Assembly (NCBI GenBank): GCA_017998575.1
Contig: JAGOCV010000281.1
Span: 1 to 5,267 of the forward strand
Direction: 5' to 3'
Source of the DNA: Burkholderiaceae bacterium
GTDB taxonomy: Bacteria; Pseudomonadota; Gammaproteobacteria; Burkholderiales; Burkholderiaceae
DNA: 5,267 nucleotides
Shown: positions 1 through 5,267 of the stretch, one piece after another
Numbering within the stretch: the first letter of the stretch is position 1
Layout: each line of letters opens with the position of its first letter
Program-made: the position numbers and the translations under genes
The notes under the pieces: generated by a model
What the model saw: only the letters and a program-made list of their open reading frames with translations
Databases searched by the model: none
Told to the model about the DNA's origin: nothing

Positions 1-638
1 GGGTAGTCCAGCCAGTGGTAGAGGCAGCGGCGCCGCACCGCGTCGTGCAGGTCGCGCGTGCGGTTGCTGGTGAGCAGCGTGACGGGCGGGTGCACGGCGC
101 GCTGCGGGCCCAGTTCGGGAATGCTGATCTGGTATTCGCCCAGGTATTCGAGCAGGAAGGCTTCGAACGGCTCGTCGGCGCGATCGACCTCGTCGATCAG
201 CAGCAACGCGCCCGGCGCCGGCGCGCGCAGCGCCTGCAGCAGCGGCCGCTGCACCAGGAAGCGCTCGCCGTGCACCTCGCGCTCCAGCCGCAGCGCATCG
301 GCCGCCTCGAACGCGCCAGAGCGGCCCGCCGTCTCGATGGCCTTCATGTGCAGCAGTTGCGCGGCGTGGTTCCATTCATACAGCGCATCGCGCTGCTCCA
401 GCCCGTCGTAGCACTGCAAGCGAACCATGGGGCGGCCGAGCGCGGCGGCCAGCGCCTGCGCGAGCGCGGTCTTGCCGACACCCGGCTCACCTTCCAGCAG
501 CAGCGGACGGCCCAGCCGCAGCGACAGGAACACGGCGGTGGCCAGGCGCCTCTCGCACAGGTAGCCCTCGGCCGCCAGCGCCGCCATCACCGCGTCTATG
601 GAGCCGGGTGCGCCGGCGATGGCGGGTTCAGCGGCCAA
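1..638 (-). CDS. MoxR-type AAA+ ATPase, CoxD family (3' end outside window)
   Basis: Predicted cytoplasmic AAA+ chaperone-like ATPase. In Oligotropha carboxidovorans the relative CoxD helps assemble the metal active site of CO dehydrogenase, and a similar maturation role for the neighbouring hydroxylase is inferred here. Numbered from a TTG at 638, the 212 visible codons show Walker A GEPGVGKT (50-57), Walker B LLLIDE (145-150) with D149 and E150, a sensor-1-like TSN (190-192) and an RRRC arginine cluster (202-205). The segments RLQCYDGL (73-80) and RCLYHWLDY (204-212) are typical of CoxD proteins. Family members are about 290-300 aa, so roughly 80 residues lie beyond the left edge. The start is uncertain: ATG 587 (or GTG 590) is possible, but family-like sequence (SIDAV) lies upstream of it, which favours the TTG, overlapping the medium-subunit gene by 11 bp. 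No start has a clear Shine-Dalgarno sequence, so translational coupling is likely. Confidence 0.88.
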   Translation of the reverse strand, partial: MAAEPAIAGAPGSIDAVMAALAAEGYLCERRLATAVFLSLRLGRPLLLEGEPGVGKTALAQALAAALGRPMVRLQCYDGLEQRDALYEWNHAAQLLHMKAIETAGRSGAFEAADALRLEREVHGERFLVQRPLLQALRAPAPGALLLIDEVDRADEPFEAFLLEYLGEYQISIPELGPQRAVHPPVTLLTSNRTRDLHDAVRRRCLYHWLDY

Positions 639-1425
639 GGATCTGCGCCACTGCGCGCTGAGTCTGCACGCTGATGAGGTTGGCCCGGTAGGCGGCGCTG
701 GCATGCAGGTCGCCCGACAGTTGCGACGCGTCGATCTTCACCGCGGCCGCGGCCTCGGGCGTGAAGCTGTTGCCCAGCGCCTGCTCCAGCCCCGCGTGGC
801 GGAACACGCCGTTGCCGCCGCCGGTGACGGCCACACGCACGCCGCCGTCCTTCATCTGCGCGACGAACACGCCGATGAGCGCGAAGCGGGATGCCGGCTG
901 GCGGAACTTCATGTACGCCGCCTGCTTCGGCACAGGGAAGCGGATCGCAGTGATCAGCTCGCCCTCGCCCAGCGCGGTGCCGAAGAGCCCCTGGAAGAAA
1001 TCGTCGGCCGCGATTTCGCGCTGCGTGGTGATGACCGTGGCGCCCAGCGCGAGCACTGCGCTCGGGTAGCACGCGGCCGGATCGTTGTTGGCCACCGATC
1101 CGCCCATCGTCCCCATGGCGCGCACCTGCCGGTCGCCGATGTGGCCGGCCAGGTAGGCCAGCGCCGGGATGGCGCCCGCCACGTCGCGGCTGGCGGCCAC
1201 GTCGGCATGGCGCGTCATGGCGCCGATGACGAGCGCGTCGCCCTCGCGCCGGATGCCCGCCAGCTCGGCGATGCCGCCCAGATCGACCAGTGTGTCGGCA
1301 CTGGCCAGGCGCAGCTTCATCGACGCCAGCAGTGTCTGCCCGCCGGCCAGCGCACGCGCGCCGGCCCGGGCCAGATCGGTGGCGGCGCGCGTGGTGGCGG
1401 GCCGCTCGAAGGTGAATGCGTACAT
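628..1425 (-). CDS. Molybdenum hydroxylase FAD-binding medium subunit (CoxM-like)
   Basis: A 265-aa flavoprotein subunit that would take electrons from the [2Fe-2S] small subunit and pass them to an acceptor such as quinone, NAD or oxygen; the acceptor cannot be read from sequence. Both FAD pyrophosphate-binding motifs of the CoxM/xanthine dehydrogenase FAD domain are present: AGGQTLLASMKLRL at 27-40 and GTMGGSVANNDPAA at 105-118. The C-terminal part (about 165-262) fits the CO dehydrogenase flavoprotein C-terminal domain. Its only cysteine is C119, so it lacks the extra 4Fe-4S loop of the 4-hydroxybenzoyl-CoA reductase beta subunit. Length is a little below the roughly 288 aa of O. carboxidovorans CoxM. 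The ATG at 1425 is fixed by GGAGAC ending 5 bases upstream. It follows the large-subunit gene by 23 bp, and the reading frame stays open far upstream of the ATG, but that upstream part is only a shadow of the large-subunit gene. Confidence 0.95.
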   Translation of the reverse strand: MYAFTFERPATTRAATDLARAGARALAGGQTLLASMKLRLASADTLVDLGGIAELAGIRREGDALVIGAMTRHADVAASRDVAGAIPALAYLAGHIGDRQVRAMGTMGGSVANNDPAACYPSAVLALGATVITTQREIAADDFFQGLFGTALGEGELITAIRFPVPKQAAYMKFRQPASRFALIGVFVAQMKDGGVRVAVTGGGNGVFRHAGLEQALGNSFTPEAAAAVKIDASQLSGDLHASAAYRANLISVQTQRAVAQILGR

Positions 1426-1445
1426 GTGTCGTCTCCTTCGTGTCG
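1426..1445 (-). promoter_or_regulatory. Ribosome-binding site and leader of the medium-subunit gene
   Basis: Read on the minus strand, the 20 bases before the ATG contain CACGA, one spacer base, then GGAGAC ending 5 bases before the start codon. This strong Shine-Dalgarno sequence sets the start at 1425. The arrangement closely repeats that before the large and small subunit genes. Confidence 0.85.
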
Positions 1446-1448
1446 GGT

Positions 1449-3830
<2,382 letters not shown>

Positions 3831-3850
3831 GGTGTGTCTCCTCGTGTGTC
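3831..3850 (-). promoter_or_regulatory. Ribosome-binding site and leader of the large-subunit gene
   Basis: On the minus strand this 28-bp intercistronic gap contains CACGA directly followed by GGAGACACAC, with GGAGAC ending 5 bases before the ATG at 3830. It selects this start over an in-frame ATG 45 codons upstream (3965), which lies inside the small-subunit gene. Confidence 0.85.
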
Positions 3851-3858
3851 GGCCGCGC

Positions 3859-4326
3859 TCAGGCGGACATGGCGGCCTGGCCCTGGCGGACGGCGCGCAC
3901 GATGTTCTGGTAGCCGGTGCAGCGGCAGATGTTGCCGTCGAGCTGTTCGCGGATGCTTGCCTCATCGGCGTCGGGATGGCGCTTGCACAGATCGACCGCG
4001 CTCATCACCATGCCCGGCGTGCAGAAGCCGCACTGCAGGCCGTGGCACTCCTTGAACGCGGCCTGCATCGGATGCAGCGTGCCATCGGCCTGGGCCAGGC
4101 CTTCGATGGTGGTGATGTGCGCGCCGTTGTGCTGCACCGCCAGTGTGTTGCACGACTTGATGGCGCGGCCATCGAGCAGCACGGTGCAGGCACCGCACTG
4201 CGCCGTGTCGCAGCCGACGTGCGTTCCTGTGAGGCGCAGGTGGTCGCGCAGCGCGTGCACCAGCAGCGTGTTGGGGGGCACGTCGACGCTCGCGCCCTGG
4301 CCGTTGACCGTGAACTCAACTTTCAT
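3859..4326 (-). CDS. Molybdenum hydroxylase [2Fe-2S] small subunit (CoxS-like)
   Basis: A 155-aa iron-sulfur subunit that would shuttle electrons from the molybdenum centre to FAD. The N-terminal plant-type ferredoxin fold (about 1-77) has cluster ligands C39, C44, C47 and C59 ([12 protein letters not shown]). The C-terminal four-helix [2Fe-2S]-binding domain (about 83-150) has C99, C102, C134 and C136 in CGFCTPG and ICRCTGY. All eight ligands are present with CoxS-like spacing, so the protein looks intact. It is the first gene of the operon, 28 bp before the large-subunit gene. The start ATG at 4326 is set by GGAGAC 5 bases upstream and by the family-typical [10 protein letters not shown]-terminus. 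The frame also stays open to an ATG at 4413, but that 29-codon extension is basic, unlike the family, and would cross the ribosome-binding site. Similar subunits serve many hydroxylases, so it does not identify the substrate. Confidence 0.96.
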   Translation of the reverse strand: MKVEFTVNGQGASVDVPPNTLLVHALRDHLRLTGTHVGCDTAQCGACTVLLDGRAIKSCNTLAVQHNGAHITTIEGLAQADGTLHPMQAAFKECHGLQCGFCTPGMVMSAVDLCKRHPDADEASIREQLDGNICRCTGYQNIVRAVRQGQAAMSA

Positions 4327-4346
4327 CGTGTGTCTCCGTTCGTGGG
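4327..4346 (-). promoter_or_regulatory. Ribosome-binding site and leader of the small-subunit gene
   Basis: On the minus strand the 20 bases before the ATG hold CACGA, two spacer bases, then GGAGACACAC, with GGAGAC ending 5 bases before the start at 4326. This is the first of three nearly matching leaders in the operon, and it decides the start of the small subunit. Confidence 0.85.
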
Positions 4347-4487
4347 TTTTCCTGGGGTCACGCCGGCGCCAGCACAGGCCGCTAGCCAGGGCCTCTGGCA
4401 GCCCCGGTTTCATTCTTGAATCCGTACCCGACCGTTTACCTAGGCAAAACCCTCTGTGCGTTGCAGCAAAGCGTCGAAATTCTCAAA
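4327..4487. promoter_or_regulatory. Divergent intergenic control region
   Basis: This 161-bp gap separates the leftward hydroxylase operon from the rightward activator gene and should hold both promoters and any activator site. It is less GC-rich than the genes, most clearly at 4471-4488 next to the activator start. I looked on the minus strand for a sigma-54 -24/-12 pair (GG and GC 12 bases apart), as expected if the AcoR-like neighbour acts here, and found no good match; a partial CTGGC...TGTGCT in the region around 4370-4390 has the wrong spacing. No convincing sigma-70 pair was seen on either strand. Short inverted repeats are present (GCCAG-N5-CTGGC at 4385-4399; GTTGCA/TGCAAC at 4460-4465 and 4489-4494), but arms this short are expected by chance. 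The regulatory role therefore rests on gene layout alone. Confidence 0.4.
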
Positions 4488-5267
4488 ATGCAACAGCGCG
4501 TGATCGCCCCTCGCGCCACCCTCTCCATGCACGCCGTACCGCAGCAACCCCCTATCGAGCGCATGACGCTCATATCGCAGGCCCGCCACGCCCTGCTGGA
4601 AGGCGGCGCGCCCGCATCGGCACCCGGCTGGATGGAGCCGTGGATCGAACGCTCATGGCGTCGCTGCCTGGCTGACGGCCGCCATCCTTCGAATCCACTT
4701 GCCTTCGATGGCGTGAGCACGCAGGCCATGCGTCGCGTGACCGAGGCCAACCGGCCGCTGGTGCTGGCGGCTCGGCCCACGCTGGAAAAGCTCGCCCGCG
4801 CCATCGCGGGCACGCGCTACTTCGCCATCCTCACGGACGCGCAGGGCGTGGTGGTCGACACGCATGGCCCGATCGACCGCGCGGACCGCCGGGCGGCCGT
4901 CATCGCGCGCGTGGGCGCCGATCTCTCCGAGCGCGCCGTGGGCACCACCGCCATCGGCGCCGCGCTCACCGAACTGCAGCCGGTGTGGCTGCACCGTGGC
5001 GAGCACTTCTTCGACGACACCAGCGTGTACAGCTGCGCCGGCGCGCCGCTGCTGGGCCCCGATGGCGAATGCGTGGGAATGCTCGACCTCACCGGTGTCG
5101 AAGTGGCCGAGCGGCCCGAACTCAAGCACCTGGTGGCGCAATCGGCCCGCACCATCGAGAACGGGAAGCCCGTCGATACGACTGGCGAGCTGAAAGACGT
5201 CGAGGCGTTCGGCGCTGGTACGAAGGCGACGTTCAGCACGTTGCCGCAGCTGGGTGCGCAGCTGGCC
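4488..5267 (+). CDS. AcoR-type GAF-domain sigma-54-dependent activator (3' end outside window)
   Basis: The visible 260 codons are the N-terminal sensor part of an AcoR-like transcriptional activator. In this family a GAF domain senses a small molecule, a central AAA+ domain contacts sigma-54 RNA polymerase, and a C-terminal Fis-type helix-turn-helix binds upstream DNA; the last two would lie beyond the right edge and are not seen. Family marks are IERSWRRCLADG (53-64), GTTAIGAALTELQPVWLHRG (152-171), EHFF (172-175) and APLLGPDGECVGMLDLTG (186-203), followed by ERPELKHLVAQSARTIEN (208-225). After residue 225 the sequence no longer resembles what I expect of the family. The start is uncertain: ATG 4488 gives the longest frame and its first codons have coding-like GC-rich third positions, but ATG 4527 and ATG 4563 are in frame and none has a clear Shine-Dalgarno sequence. 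Divergence from the hydroxylase operon suggests that it activates that operon. Confidence 0.82.
   Translation, partial: MQQRVIAPRATLSMHAVPQQPPIERMTLISQARHALLEGGAPASAPGWMEPWIERSWRRCLADGRHPSNPLAFDGVSTQAMRRVTEANRPLVLAARPTLEKLARAIAGTRYFAILTDAQGVVVDTHGPIDRADRRAAVIARVGADLSERAVGTTAIGAALTELQPVWLHRGEHFFDDTSVYSCAGAPLLGPDGECVGMLDLTGVEVAERPELKHLVAQSARTIENGKPVDTTGELKDVEAFGAGTKATFSTLPQLGAQLA

Noticed and set aside
15..674. A 219-codon plus-strand open frame at the left edge.
   Set aside because: It is antisense to the CoxD-type ATPase, whose Walker A, Walker B and sensor motifs show that the minus strand is the coding one.
4385..4399. Hyphenated palindrome GCCAG-N5-CTGGC as a possible operator.
   Set aside because: Five-base arms with a short loop are expected about once or more by chance in a region of this size, and there is no second copy.
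4327..4413. A 29-residue N-terminal extension of the small subunit starting at ATG 4413.
   Set aside because: It crosses the GGAGAC ribosome-binding site, is basic and unlike family N-termini, and the protein from ATG 4326 already has normal length.
4460..4494. GTTGCA and TGCAAC inverted arms flanking an AT-richer stretch, as a possible activator site.
   Set aside because: Six-base arms 23 bases apart are expected by chance here, and the right arm overlaps the candidate start codon of the regulator. I do not recall a firm consensus that it matches.
4653..5239. Minus-strand open frames of 162 and 140 codons opposite the regulator.
   Set aside because: Both are antisense to a plus-strand frame with clear AcoR-family motifs up to about 5162. 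Beyond that point the minus-strand frame I checked has a weaker GC preference at third positions than the plus frame.

Overview
This window looks like a GC-rich chromosome segment from a proteobacterium. Codon use, the GGAGAC-type ribosome-binding sites and the regulator family suggest Burkholderiales, perhaps Comamonadaceae. That placement is an inference from style, not from a marker gene.

Almost everything left of about 4330 is one leftward (minus-strand) operon for a molybdenum hydroxylase of the xanthine oxidase / carbon monoxide dehydrogenase family. In order of transcription it contains: the [2Fe-2S] small subunit (4326-3859, 155 aa), the molybdopterin-cytosine-dinucleotide large subunit (3830-1449, 793 aa), the FAD medium subunit (1425-628, 265 aa), and a MoxR-type AAA+ ATPase of the CoxD family (from about 638, running off the left edge). 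Gaps between the first three genes are 28 and 23 bp, and the ATPase appears to start inside the end of the medium-subunit gene. Electrons would run from substrate to Mo-MCD (large), to two [2Fe-2S] clusters (small), to FAD (medium), and then to an external acceptor. The ATPase would help assemble the active site.

The large subunit carries AYRGAGR where true CO dehydrogenase (form I CoxL) carries AYRCSFR. The copper-binding cysteine is therefore absent. This is a 'form II' or CoxL-like hydroxylase, so a CO dehydrogenase label would be misleading and the substrate is unknown.

A divergent plus-strand gene starts at about 4488 and runs off the right edge. It matches the N-terminal sensor half of AcoR-type, GAF-domain, sigma-54-dependent activators and is the obvious candidate regulator of the operon. 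The 161-bp intergenic region (4327-4487) should hold both promoters, but I could not identify a convincing -24/-12 or -35/-10 element there. I see no RNA genes, mobile elements, CRISPR arrays or terminators. No wholly new system is evident. The points most worth a second look are the copper-less active site paired with a CoxD ATPase, the near-identical leader in front of each subunit gene, and the unusual sequence after the sensor domain of the regulator.
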